A stretch of DNA of 8,238 nucleotides from Candidatus Parcubacteria bacterium (GCA_027024305.1 JALVSO010000078.1:1-8238); one strand, 5' to 3'; shown: positions 1 to 6,725, numbered from the stretch's first letter. The notes: generated from the sequence alone by a model not told the origin. A program made the numbers and translations.

Positions 1-90
1 AGCGCTCCCAGCGCTTTTGTGGCGCAAAAGCGCCACCTTTTGCCTCTTTGCGCGCCTTCGGCGCGCCGTGCTTCTGCGCTCTCCGAGCGC
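1..90. repeat. Cluster of four GC-rich hairpins
   Basis: Four perfect inverted repeats lie in a row: AGCGCT-3-AGCGCT (1-15), GTGGCGC-4-GCGCCAC (19-36), GCGCGCC-3-GGCGCGC (50-66) and GCGCTC-3-GAGCGC (76-90). All are built on GCGC, much more GC-rich than the surrounding genes. On the minus strand they lie just downstream of tRNA-Ser, so they could act as 3' processing or termination structures. None is followed by a clear U tract on that strand. The cluster may continue beyond the left edge. I see no credible coding sequence in it. Confidence 0.6.
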
Positions 91-104
91 GAAGTTTCAA
101 TTTG

Positions 105-189
105 CGGAGGTGAGAGGATTCGAACCTCTGGTACCTTTCGGTACGCCGGTTTTCAAGACCGGTACTTTCGACCACTCAGTCACACCTCC
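105..189 (-). tRNA. tRNA-Ser, anticodon UGA
   Basis: The minus strand folds as a class II tRNA. The acceptor stem is GGAGGTG/CACCTCC, and the anticodon stem CCGGT/ACCGG encloses loop CTTGAAA, giving anticodon TGA (plus positions 153-155). The long variable arm is GTACC-GAAA-GGTAC and the T-arm is AGAGG-TTCGAAT-CCTCT. The long variable arm and the anticodon both indicate serine (UCA/UCN codons). The discriminator base is G and CCA is not encoded, so it must be added after transcription. The UGA anticodon reads Ser codons and is unrelated to the UGA-codon reassignment described for this window. Confidence 0.95.
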
Positions 190-204
190 ATTCAAAGCCG
201 TCCC

Positions 205-233
205 ATTATAAATTAAAAACTTCTTTTTTTCAA
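205..233 (-). promoter_or_regulatory. Sigma70-type promoter of tRNA-Ser
   Basis: On the minus strand, TTGAAA (228-233) is separated by 17 bp from a perfect TATAAT (205-210). Initiation would fall near 198, about nine bases before the mature tRNA 5' end at 189. Confidence 0.75.
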
Positions 234-265
234 GGAATAAAAAGCTTTTAAAAAAAAAGAATAGG

Positions 266-274
266 TGCTATAAT
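266..274 (+). promoter_or_regulatory. Extended -10 promoter, leaderless start of gene 281-751
   Basis: TGC-TATAAT is a perfect extended -10. Only 6 nt separate it from the ATG at 281, which puts the predicted transcription start at or next to the start codon. No Shine-Dalgarno is present. No good -35 is visible, as is usual for extended -10 promoters. Confidence 0.65.
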
Positions 275-280
275 TTTTTC

Positions 281-751
281 ATGAATAATAGAATTTACTG
301 AAAGGCGGAAGAGTTTAAATACAAGAAAAGGAGTCCGGATTGGTACTGAATTTTTTGAGCCGGCACCCTGCTAATCACCTTTTTAATCTACCATTTCTGA
401 AAAGATTACATTTTTTCAACCCTAATCTTCATTTCGGCCATTGTTCTAACCATAGCCACCCTCAAAAAACCCCTGATTAAAACTTATTCCCTGGATAAAA
501 AAAGCATTTATTTGGATGATGAGCAAAGGGAAATTCCTTTTTCGGAAATTCAGTCCTACAACATAGACCCGGCAAATATGAAAATCTTAATCAGAAGTAA
601 GAACAAAATGGAAAGATTAATTCAAATCCCCTTTGAAGCCGGACAAAATATCTCAAAAATAGATAAATTTCTAAGCACCAAAATAAAAAAAGACCCCGAC
701 TTGAAAATTCCCTTTTTTGAATTGCTCTTGAGTTCTCTTTTGGAGCTCTAA
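281..751 (+). CDS. Conserved CPR-type two-TM membrane protein (four UGA-Trp codons)
   Basis: With TGA read as Trp this is one 156-residue protein ending in TAA. Under the standard code only the tail from about 512 survives as an open frame. In-frame TGA codons are residues 7 (299), 23 (347), 26 (356) and 40 (398); Trp21 is TGG. The start reads MNNRIYWKAEEF, followed by RSPDWYWIFW. Two hydrophobic segments (about 22-40 and 43-61) are followed by a basic KKP turn and a roughly 95-residue soluble domain. This layout, a WkapEy-like motif and a DWYW-like entry into TM1, matches as I recall it an uncharacterised membrane family common in Patescibacteria. The function is unknown. The ATG is chosen because an extended -10 lies 6 nt upstream, giving a leaderless mRNA. 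It converges on the next gene across a shared terminator. Confidence 0.85.
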
Positions 752-757
752 AAAAGG

Positions 758-787
758 AAAGAGCGCGGCCCGGCGGCCGCGCTCTTT
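758..787. terminator. Bidirectional intrinsic terminator
   Basis: A perfect 13-bp stem AAAGAGCGCGGCC (758-770) / GGCCGCGCTCTTT (775-787) has a CGGC loop. It is followed by a T run on the plus strand (to 789) and by TTTCCTTTTTT on the minus strand. It sits between the convergent genes 281-751 and 797-1360 and can serve both. Confidence 0.9.
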
Positions 788-796
788 TTCCCAAAA

Positions 797-1360
797 TTAC
801 AATTCTCCGTCTCCCGCTTCCTCCACCGGTGAATTAACCGGCTGCGGTCGTTCAACAAGCGATCTCACTCCGGCTCCGTCACAAACTATAATTAATTCTC
901 CATTGTTCTCTTGAAGGTAAAGCCTGACTCTTTCTCCCCGGTGAAATATGGGCTGGTCTTCCACCGAAACACCCTCTCCGTCAACAACACCACCTTGAGC
1001 AACAATCCGAATTTCACTTTCTAATAAATCACCCTTTAGAAGCTTTTCCACCCTCAGGTCGCTGTAGGTGTAAATCATGGTTTTCTCTTCGTTTCATCTG
1101 CTATCAACCCCGGTCACCAAAGCTTCTACCACATAATCAGCCCGTTTTTCCAAAGCAGCGAAATCAGAACACTCCGGGGAAAGCGCTCCTTCACCGCCGT
1201 TGAGTTTTACACTCACCTTCTCTTTCTCACTATTAACAACCTTGTGTTTATTTTCTTTTTCTTCGCTTCCATTATTGTTCTGCTCCCCGGAAATAAAGAA
1301 TAAAATCCCCAAAATCACAAGAATGATTATTAGTGTTAAAAATAATTTTTTATTTTTCAT
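797..1360 (-). CDS. Membrane-anchored or secreted conserved hypothetical protein (one UGA-Trp)
   Basis: With TGA as Trp this is one 187-residue protein ending in TAA. The standard code splits it at codon 89 (1094-1096). Residues 1-5 are basic (MKNKK) and about 6-24 form a hydrophobic segment, so the protein is exported or anchored by its N-terminus. A polar Glu/Lys/Asn linker (about 25-60) follows. The conserved part is about 74-165: ADYVVEALVTGV, then SR-Trp89-NEEKTMIYTY, then VEKLLKGD, VAQGG and PIFHRGERVRLYL. I recall the pattern 'vveG.V..v.s.Wn....IyTy..l.V...lKG' from uncharacterised extracellular proteins of bacteria and archaea, with a Trp exactly where the TGA sits. Function is unknown. 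A promoter (TTGACT-16-TAGAAT) lies directly upstream, 8 nt before the ATG. The gene is monocistronic. Confidence 0.82.
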
Positions 1361-1368
1361 ACTACTTT

Positions 1369-1396
1369 ATTCTAATACTTTGTTTTGAAAAGTCAA
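1369..1396 (-). promoter_or_regulatory. Promoter of gene 797-1360
   Basis: On the minus strand TTGACT (1391-1396), a 16-bp spacer and TAGAAT (1369-1374) lie 8 nt before the ATG at 1360. The transcript would begin at the start codon or one or two bases before it. No Shine-Dalgarno is visible. Confidence 0.65.
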
Positions 1397-1442
1397 CAAA
1401 ATGATTAATCTTCCGGAAGGCCCGGAAACTTGTCTGGATATT

Positions 1443-1469
1443 GAGAGGGCGGCACCGCAGGTGCCGCCC
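1443..1469 (-). terminator. GC hairpin after the LysM-M23 gene
   Basis: A perfect 10-bp stem GGGCGGCACC (1447-1456) / GGTGCCGCCC (1460-1469) has a 3-nt loop. It starts 18 bases past the stop codon of the minus-strand hydrolase gene. The position suits a terminator, but the T tract on the minus strand is poor (TCTCAATAT). The same hairpin recurs with a paired base change at 4754-4776, so it may be a repeat family instead. Confidence 0.5.
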
Positions 1470-1486
1470 CTTCTCTTATTTTATTT

Positions 1487-2629
1487 CTAGAAAGGGTTGT
1501 AGGCACCCCTGACTTCAAAATGCAAGTGGGACCCCGTGGATTTTCCCGTATTCCCCATTTTTCCTATTAACTGACCCTTTTTAACTTTCTCTCCTCTTCA
1601 AACCAGATTCTTTGACAGGTGGGCATACATGGTAATCACTCCGTTGGGGTGTTTTATTAAAATATGATTTCCATAACCACCGCCCCAACCGCCGGAGTAG
1701 GATTTGATGACCCTACCGTCGGCAGCCGCATAAATTTTTGTTCCAACCGGGCCACCCATATCTATGGCATTTCGATGGTGAATACCTTGGGTTCTAACCG
1801 TTCCCGGCGCCGGGTGAGTAAAGTAACCATAGTTGGTTTTGGTATATCTATAGCGACCGTTTTTTCTTTTGGGAACGGAAATTTTAGCCCCCTTGCCATA
1901 GGGCACCACACCATTTCAGTTGATATATCTGGAAATGTTACCATCGCCCTCCATAGCTATTTTTGACGGCCTTGAAATATAGCTGGCCTTTTTATTTGAA
2001 GAAGCTTTTTTAATTACCGCTTCACTTTTCTTGGAGGCTCCCGGCAAAAAAATTTTTTGCCCGATTTGCAGACCCTTTTCCGAAATTGTATTGAATTCTT
2101 TTATCTTTGAAATGGAAATATTATATTTCTTGGAAATCCCCGATAGGGTATCACCTTTTTTTATTTTATAGCTAATCCCCGAAGCCGGCAAAATGGTCAA
2201 TTCCTGACCAACTTTTAAAAGATTATTTTTAATATTATTTTCCCAAATAATGGTATCTTTGGACACTCCGAATTTTTTGGCAATTCCCAAAACCGTATCC
2301 CCCTTTAAAACCGTGTAGTACCTGTTTTTTCTTTGAATTTCCTTCTGGCTATGTTTAATTTCCTTTGGCTCAACCAGAGGGGTTTTACTCACACTGAGAA
2401 CTCCGTCCCCATAGGAAACCGGCGATGGCCCCCCCTTGTTTAATCGGAGCTTTTTGGTAAAAACGGGCTCGTTTAAAAGAGGAACGTTTTGAGAGTTGTG
2501 ACCTTCCAAATGAGAGAAATTCCTTTTTATTTTTAAGGTGGCGGCCAGCCCGGCATCCGGAAAAAAGAAAAAGGGAAGAAGGGCAAGGGAACCCAACTTT
2601 AAAAAATATTCAATTTTAACAGTTTTCAT
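1487..2629 (-). CDS. LysM-LysM-peptidase M23 cell-wall hydrolase (two UGA-Trp)
   Basis: A 380-residue secreted peptidoglycan hydrolase. Residues 1-30 form a signal peptide (MKTVKIEYFL start, hydrophobic LALLPFFFF, then AGLAA). LysM repeat 1 is about 104-148 (YYTVLKGDTVLGIAKKFGVS), repeat 2 about 153-196 (YKIKKGDTLSGISKKYNIS); these bind glycan chains. A basic linker (200-225) leads to an M23 LytM/lysostaphin-type endopeptidase (about 265-380). Expected zinc and catalytic residues are present: His284 and Asp290 (IHHRNAID), His337 (YAHL) and the HxH pair 368/370 (HLHFEV). It ends RGAYNPF and TAG. TGA occurs at codons 238 (1916-1918) and 344 (1598-1600). The standard code would separate the LysM half from the catalytic half and cut off the HxH motif, so read-through is needed for activity. 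It is divergent from the S41 protease gene. The start is the first ATG before the signal peptide; its promoter is unclear (a TATTAA lies only 4 nt upstream). Confidence 0.92.
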
Positions 2630-2785
2630 CTGTTTAATAGACTGATTTTTTAAATATAAACCACCCGAGATGATTTATATTTCATTCTCCAAAATTTTAT
2701 CAAGATTTACCGCTTAGGCAATGTCCTCTGTGGATAAAATTTGGACTAAAAAGCTTGCTTTCAATGAAAGATATGTTCCATTTCA

Positions 2786-2794
2786 TGTTAAAAT
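2786..2794 (+). promoter_or_regulatory. Extended -10 promoter, leaderless start of the S41 protease
   Basis: TGT-TAAAAT ends 7 nt before the ATG at 2802. The transcription start is predicted at or next to the A of ATG. There is no Shine-Dalgarno. This also argues against using the upstream in-frame ATG at 2721. Confidence 0.6.
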
Positions 2795-2801
2795 ATGGCC
2801 C

Positions 2802-4169
2802 ATGAATAAAAATAAGCGAAAATCTTTTTTTAAAATAAAGGTCAGCATCAAATCCTTTCTTTTCTTCATTGCCCTGGTGGGAGCTTTGGCTTTTTACTTT
2901 GGCTCTGTCTTTGCCGTTCCGGCCGGCGCCCAAAAAACCGATCTCTCCCTGATGTATAAAGTTTGAAATATTTTGGATAATGATTTTCTGGATGTCCACA
3001 GGGAAGAGAGGGAAAAAGAAATTACGGAAAAAGACCACCTCTGGGGCATCATTGCCGGATTAACCGCTTCCTATGACGATCCCTACACCGTTTTTTTGCC
3101 ACCAAGCCAATCCAAGGATTTAAACGATGATATTTCCGGAGAATTTGGGGGCATCGGAGTGGAAATAGAAAACCGGGGAGGCTACCTGACCATCGTTTCT
3201 CCTCTGCCGGGCACTCCGGCCGACAGGGCCGGGCTGAAAGCCAAGGATATTATTGTGAAAATAGACGATAAGGATTCCATCAATATCTCCTCGGCCGAAG
3301 CAGCCAAGCATATTCGTGGAGAACCGGGAACCAAAGTCAAGTTAAGCATTGCCCGAAGAGGCAAGCCGGACCTGATGGAAGTGGAAGTGGAAAGAGCCGT
3401 CATCAAAATTCCAACCATAAAGACTTACAAAAAAGACGGGGTCTTTGTTATTAAACTTTATTCTTTCACTGAAAAATCACCGGAGCTGTTTTTAAATGCC
3501 GTGAAAGAATTTTCCGAAAGCGGCTATGACAAACTGATCATTGACCTGCGAGGAAATCCCGGAGGACATCTTTTCGCTGCCGTTTATATCGCCGGACTCT
3601 TTTTACCGGAAGGGGAAGTGATTGTCACCGAAGATTATGGCAACAAAAGAGAAAAAGATATTCTTCGCTCCGGGGAATATCATGAAAGCAACGGTAGCAT
3701 AAATATTTTCACCGATAGGGTTAAAATCGCCGTTTTAATTGACGGCGGATCCGCCTCGGCTTCAGAAATTTTGGCCGGAGCTCTCCACGACAACAACCGA
3801 GCGGTTCTGATGGGGACCAACAGTTATGGAAAGGGAACCGTTCAAGAATTAAAAGAAATCGGGGAGGGGGCCTCTTTGAAGTACACCATTGCCAAATTTA
3901 TTCTGCCCGGCGGTGATTGAATTAGCCAGAAGGGTATCCCCGTTGATATCAAAGTGGACATATCGGAAGAAGAAATTAAAAAAGCCCGTGAGTCCGGTTC
4001 TTTCTCCGATGAAATTGATCCTCAACTTTTGAGAGCCATTAAAAAAATGCAGGCTTTCAAGAGCCAAGATGATATTTTAAAGGTCATTGAAGAAAAAAGA
4101 GAAGAAAGAAGAAAAAAAGCGGAAAAAGAAAGGGAAGAAAAAATTAAAAAGATATTAGATAAAGAATAA
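2802..4169 (+). CDS. C-terminal processing peptidase, S41 family with PDZ domain (two UGA-Trp)
   Basis: A 455-residue serine protease that cleaves or degrades envelope proteins from their C-termini, acting outside the membrane. Residues 1-44 are a basic start plus a hydrophobic signal or anchor (FLFFIALVGALAFYFGSVFA). The N-terminal domain has the family motif around Trp55 (YKV-Trp-NILDNDFLD) and GIIAGLTASYDDPYTVFLPP. A PDZ domain spans about 115-200 (FGGIGVEI, GTPADRAGLKAKDIIVKID). The protease core spans about 200-385: IDLRGNPGG, GGSASASEI with nucleophile Ser near 319, and SYGKGTVQ with general-base Lys344. The Ser-Lys spacing of 25 is as in CtpB/D1P. The tail is a Lys/Glu-rich helix. TGA is codon 55 (2964) and codon 373 (3918, in LPGGD-Trp-ISQKGIPVDI); stop is TAA. 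An upstream ATG at 2721 would add 27 residues before the signal and is not favoured. bL9 follows 5 nt downstream. Confidence 0.93.
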
Positions 4170-4174
4170 AAAAT

Positions 4175-4600
4175 ATGAAAATTTTACTGTTAAAAGATGT
4201 TAGAAAGGTCGGTCAAAAAGGTCAGATTGTGGAAGTGGCCGAGGGCTATGGGAGAAATTTCTTGATTAAAACCGGGGCCGGGAAGCTGGCCACCGCCTCA
4301 ATTTTAAAAAATCAAGAAAAAAACCTGGACCAAAAAGAAAAAAGTCGAGAGGAAAAAATCAAAAAAGAATTAGAGCTTTTGGGACAAATCAATAAGAAAA
4401 CTTTTATTCTGAAAGCTAAAGTTTCGGAAAAAGGACATCTCTTTGGAGCCATTCATAAAAAAGACATCGCCGAGGTTGTGGGGGTGCCGGAAGAAGCAAT
4501 CAGTTTGGATAAAGATATCAAAGAAGTTGGAGAGCATAATTTAAATGTCAGATTGGGCGGCAAAAAAGGAAAGGTTATTTTAAAAGTGGAAGCTCTCTAA
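4175..4600 (+). CDS. rplI: Large-subunit ribosomal protein bL9
   Basis: A 141-residue protein, close to the usual bL9 length of about 150. The N-terminal rRNA-binding domain is clear: MKILLLKDVRKVGQKGQIVE, then VAEGYGRNFLIKTGAGKLAT. A long charged connecting helix (about 43-75, rich in Lys/Glu) leads to the C-terminal domain with GHLFGAIHKKDIAEVV and LNVRLGGKKGKVILKVE. It binds 23S rRNA near the L1 stalk and supports translational fidelity. The gene contains neither TGA nor TGG, so it is intact under either code. It starts 5 nt after the S41 stop, has no Shine-Dalgarno or separate promoter, and is probably co-transcribed and translationally coupled. From memory, some CPR groups (e.g. Microgenomates) lack bL9; its presence here fits a Parcubacteria-like genome, but weakly. 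Confidence 0.96.
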   Translation: MKILLLKDVRKVGQKGQIVEVAEGYGRNFLIKTGAGKLATASILKNQEKNLDQKEKSREEKIKKELELLGQINKKTFILKAKVSEKGHLFGAIHKKDIAEVVGVPEEAISLDKDIKEVGEHNLNVRLGGKKGKVILKVEAL

Positions 4601-4603
4601 TTT

Positions 4604-4624
4604 TGAACGTTCTTAGAACGTACC
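4604..4624 (+). repeat. Palindromic repeat ACGTTCTTAGAACGT, copy 1
   Basis: ACGTTC-TTA-GAACGT (4607-4621) followed by ACC. A reverse-oriented copy at 6814-6834 matches 19 of 21 bases. It starts 3 bases after the bL9 stop. Confidence 0.6.
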
Positions 4625-4642
4625 GAGGTGTGCCATACGGAA

Positions 4643-4679
4643 GGAGCGACGCCTGCAGCGTCGCTCCTCTTTCTTTTTC
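4643..4679 (+). terminator. Intrinsic terminator after bL9
   Basis: A perfect 10-bp stem GGAGCGACGC (4643-4652) / GCGTCGCTCC (4658-4667) with loop CTGCA, followed by TCTTTCTTTTTC. It lies about 40 bases after the bL9 stop and should end the S41-bL9 transcript. Confidence 0.85.
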
Positions 4680-4680
4680 A

Positions 4681-4776
4681 TTTCTAATGCCATTTCCAAA
4701 AATCTGACGCGTTCGGTGCCAACTTTTCACAACTTATACCATTTCCAATGTTTGGACGGCACCTGCGGCGCCGTCC
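4681..4776 (+). repeat. CCATTTCCAA direct repeats and GC hairpin
   Basis: CCATTTCCAA occurs twice (about 4689 and 4740), each followed 6 bases later by a GACG sequence, suggesting a duplicated short unit. The second copy runs into the hairpin GGACGGC (4754-4760) / GCCGTCC (4770-4776). That hairpin matches the minus-strand hairpin at 1447-1469 at 20 of 23 positions. No coding signal is seen. Confidence 0.45.
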
Positions 4777-4852
4777 TTCTTGTAACTTGCACCTTGTTTC
4801 TTGCAACTTGAACTGGCTTGCAACTTACCCCTTGCGACTTATAACTTGCAAT
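4777..4852 (+). repeat. Degenerate TTGCAACTT direct repeats
   Basis: Irregular repeats of an (A/C)TTGYAACTT-like word occur here: CTTGTAACTT, CTTGCAACTT twice, CTTGCGACTT and ATAACTTGCAA. They form a low-complexity intergenic array next to the 8-bp minisatellite. Short open frames through it are not credible genes. Confidence 0.5.
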
Positions 4853-4863
4853 AACTATCTGCG

Positions 4864-4876
4864 GTCACATTGTGAC
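4864..4876. other. Short palindrome GTCACA-T-TGTGAC
   Basis: A perfect 6-bp inverted repeat with a one-base centre sits immediately before the minisatellite. It resembles a transcription-factor site in form, but no promoter or gene start is nearby, so its role is unknown. Confidence 0.3.
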
Positions 4877-4877
4877 A

Positions 4878-4987
4878 GGTTGCGTGGTTGCGTGGTTGCG
4901 TCGTTGTGTGATTGCGTAGTTTTCGTTGCGTGGTTGCGTGGTTTTCGTTGTGTGATTGCGTCGTTGCGTGGCTGTGTGGTTTTCCGC
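4878..4987 (+). repeat. 8-bp minisatellite (GGTTGCGT)n
   Basis: The array begins with three exact GGTTGCGT units (4878-4901), then degenerate units (CGTTGTGT, GATTGCGT, CGTTGCGT, GGCTGTGT). GTTTTC interruptions appear at regular points. The unit is not a multiple of three and the interruptions change phase, so His/Thr/Gln-rich minus-strand frames across it are artefacts. Strand composition is strongly skewed: plus is G/T-rich with almost no A. Confidence 0.8.
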
Positions 4988-5019
4988 GTTCTTCCGCGTC
5001 ACTTCTGCGACCGTCTGCG

Positions 5020-5048
5020 GTTTCCATATTGTTTCACAATATGGAAAC
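5020..5048. other. 13-bp hairpin
   Basis: GTTTCCATATTGT (5020-5032) and ACAATATGGAAAC (5036-5048) form a perfect 13-bp stem with a TTC loop. On the minus strand it lies just past the terminator T tract at 5049-5057. It could be a back-up 3' structure or a small palindromic repeat. Confidence 0.6.
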
Positions 5049-5080
5049 AAAAAAAAAGCAGGCGACAACCAATCGCCTGC
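5049..5080 (-). terminator. Intrinsic terminator of gene 5095-5544
   Basis: On the minus strand GCAGGCGA (5073-5080) pairs with TCGCCTGC (5058-5065) around a 7-nt loop. Nine consecutive T follow (5049-5057). It is a textbook rho-independent terminator 14 bases after the stop codon. Confidence 0.93.
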
Positions 5081-5094
5081 AAATAGTTAAACCA

Positions 5095-5544
5095 TTATGA
5101 GTTTATCTCTGAGAGAACTTGAAATGCCTCCCAAATTTTTTTCGCTTCCTCAACTGGTATGAGGTACTCAAAGTTCCCATATGGGGTATTTTCAAACCCC
5201 AATCTTTCAGACCACATGAGTCTAAACCGAGTATCATCTTCGTTATAATAGAGAAGGTGTTTTACCTCCTCTTCTTTCAAGTATCCCAAGAGTTGTGTGC
5301 GAAAAAACTTCCGCACGCTTTCTCGACAATTCTCATACCCAACTGGGAGCTCCCAGTCGGGCATTACAATCTGGTGTTGGCTTGTGCACCCCTTACAACC
5401 ACATGTTGGAATGAATTTTTCCTCAAGAACAGGAGTGGACTCTTTCCACGGTCTCTTCCCATCCCTGAGTTTATTCAACAACACTCCAATGCCTGACTCT
5501 ACAGCCAGGAACAGACCGGTCTTTTCAATCTCAAGAATCTTCAT
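5095..5544 (-). CDS. Orphan small protein with CGCKGC motif; possibly acquired
   Basis: A 149-residue soluble protein that I do not recognise. Visible features are MKILEIEKTGLFLAVESGIG, a TCGCKGCTSQH segment (about 47-57, could bind metal), MPDWELPVGYENC, and an acidic C-terminal half with YNEDDTRFRLMWSERLGFEN. There is no signal peptide or TM. The ATG at 5544 is chosen for GGGAG seven bases upstream, the only good Shine-Dalgarno in the window. The frame stays open to an ATG at 5619 (25 more residues) and a TTG at 5628. A small hairpin GCCCC/GGGGC lies at 5557-5571, just before the Shine-Dalgarno. All four Trp codons are TGG, whereas elsewhere in the window about two thirds are TGA. With its own ribosome site and strong terminator, this looks like a self-contained gene acquired from a standard-code donor. 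Stop is TAA. Confidence 0.75.
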   Translation of the reverse strand: MKILEIEKTGLFLAVESGIGVLLNKLRDGKRPWKESTPVLEEKFIPTCGCKGCTSQHQIVMPDWELPVGYENCRESVRKFFRTQLLGYLKEEEVKHLLYYNEDDTRFRLMWSERLGFENTPYGNFEYLIPVEEAKKIWEAFQVLSEINS

Positions 5545-5676
5545 TTCCTTTCTCCCGCCCCGTTTAGGGGCATCTGTTTTAAAGATCACGATGGAGACCC
5601 TCTCCATCAATCTGGCCATATTATGCAACAGAAAGGTTATTTTTTACATAGACTTTCCTGTTTTTTGTAAAAAACT

Positions 5677-5705
5677 TTGTTTTTTTGGAAAGAATGTGTT
5701 AAATT
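5677..5705 (+). promoter_or_regulatory. Promoter of the Lrp/AsnC-like gene, leaderless
   Basis: TTGTTT (5677-5682), a 17-bp spacer, then TAAATT (5700-5705) preceded by TGT (extended -10). Six bases separate it from the ATG at 5712, so the mRNA is predicted to begin at or next to the start codon. No Shine-Dalgarno is present. Confidence 0.6.
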
Positions 5706-5711
5706 AAGAAT

Positions 5712-6725
5712 ATGTTAAGTCAATTAGATAAAAAAATACTCTATGCTCTGGATGAAGATGGAAGGAAAAGCCTCTCCCAAATAGCCAAGGAGATAAATTC
5801 CACGCCCCAGATAGTTAAATACCATCTGGAAAAACTTTTTGAAAAAAAGATTATTAAAAATTTTTGGGCCTTTATTGATTACAACCGCCTGGGCTATGAT
5901 TATTTTTGAGGTTACTGAATTTCCTTTCACGGAGCCGACAAAGGAAAAAGGGAAGAGGTTTTTACCTATCTAAAAAAACACAAAAACTTTCCCATTGTTT
6001 TTAGAACCGATGGCTATGCCGATATGATGATTGCCATCATCGCCAAGGACCTTTTTGAACACAACAATCTTTTAAAAGAATTTTTGGAAAAATTTGATGG
6101 CTTTTTAAGAATTAAAGAAACTTCGGTGGGAGTGGCCTTTCGAAAGTTTCGTCGGGGTTATCTGGTGGATCAAAAAGACGAGGTAAGGGTTTCCGAATCC
6201 GGAACCCAAACCGAAGAAGTTTTTAAAATTAAAGAAATTGACTCGAAAATCATTTCCCTCACTCAAATAAACGGAAGAATTAAATATACGGAAATTGCTG
6301 AAATTTTAAATATTGAGCCGAGCCAGGCCCGTCGTCACTATGAAAAATTGGTCAAGAATAATGTCATTAAAAAAGTGACCTATACTCTAAACCCCAAGGA
6401 AGCCGGCATTAAGGTTTACCGGCTTTTGGTTCAGGTTTATCCCGACAAAGAGTTAAATGAAAGTTTTTTCAATTTCTGCCGAGAGCATCCGAATATTATC
6501 AATTATGTTTATACCATCGGAAATTTTCAAGCCCTCCTTGATGTGGAAGTTTCCGGCCGTGAGGAATTGCGAGATATTATTCAAAAAATTCAACATAATT
6601 TCCCGCAGATAATCGGAGAAATCGCCACCAATGAGATTTATAAAATTGAGAAGTTTTCCCAAATGGCCATTGAACATCCGGAACTGGAAGAAAGGATTTC
6701 AAAGTCGCCTTGAAAGTTGGTTTAA
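5712..6725 (+). CDS. Tandem Lrp/AsnC-type transcriptional regulator (three UGA-Trp)
   Basis: With TGA as Trp this is one 337-residue protein. The standard code gives fragments at 5712-5909 and 6024-6713. It is a duplicated Lrp/AsnC-like chain. Half 1 has a winged HTH (about 3-55: LDKKILYALDEDGRKSLSQI, then QIVKYHLEKLFEKKII) and an effector-like alpha/beta domain (about 60-140). Half 2 has a second HTH (about 170-225: IDSKIISLTQINGRIKYTEI, then ARRHYEKLVKNNVIKKVTY) and a second RAM-like domain (about 230-320). The effector is unknown; the family usually binds amino acids and DNA as a dimer or higher oligomer. TGA is codon 66 (5907), 69 (5916) and 334 (6711). The first two fall inside the first beta strand (YDYF-Trp-GY-Trp-ISFHG). 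The third moves the end to TAA at 6723-6725, adding W-K-L-V. It has its own leaderless-type promoter and is monocistronic. Confidence 0.88.

Noticed and set aside
105..189. The tRNA with anticodon UGA as a suppressor reading UGA codons
   Set aside because: Anticodon UGA pairs with UCA; the long variable arm marks an ordinary tRNA-Ser. A UGA reader would need anticodon UCA.
2721..2801. Upstream in-frame ATG at 2721 as the start of the S41 protease
   Set aside because: It would bury the signal peptide behind 27 residues and has no ribosome site. An extended -10 lies 7 nt before the ATG at 2802.
3954..4169. A separate small gene (DISEEEIKK...) after the protease
   Set aside because: It is in frame with the S41 gene across the TGA at 3918 and starts only at a GTG. 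It is the protease C-terminal tail.
4748..5100. Open frames on both strands through the minisatellite (His/Thr/Gln-rich on minus, Cys/Val/Arg-rich on plus)
   Set aside because: The 8-bp repeat unit is not codon-periodic, there are no start signals, composition is that of the repeat, and opposite strands and frames are equally open.
6024..6713. A separate regulator gene starting at 6024 and ending at TGA 6711
   Set aside because: It is in frame with 5712-5909 with only TGA between, and the first fragment alone is half a domain. Read-through gives one duplicated regulator ending at TAA 6725.
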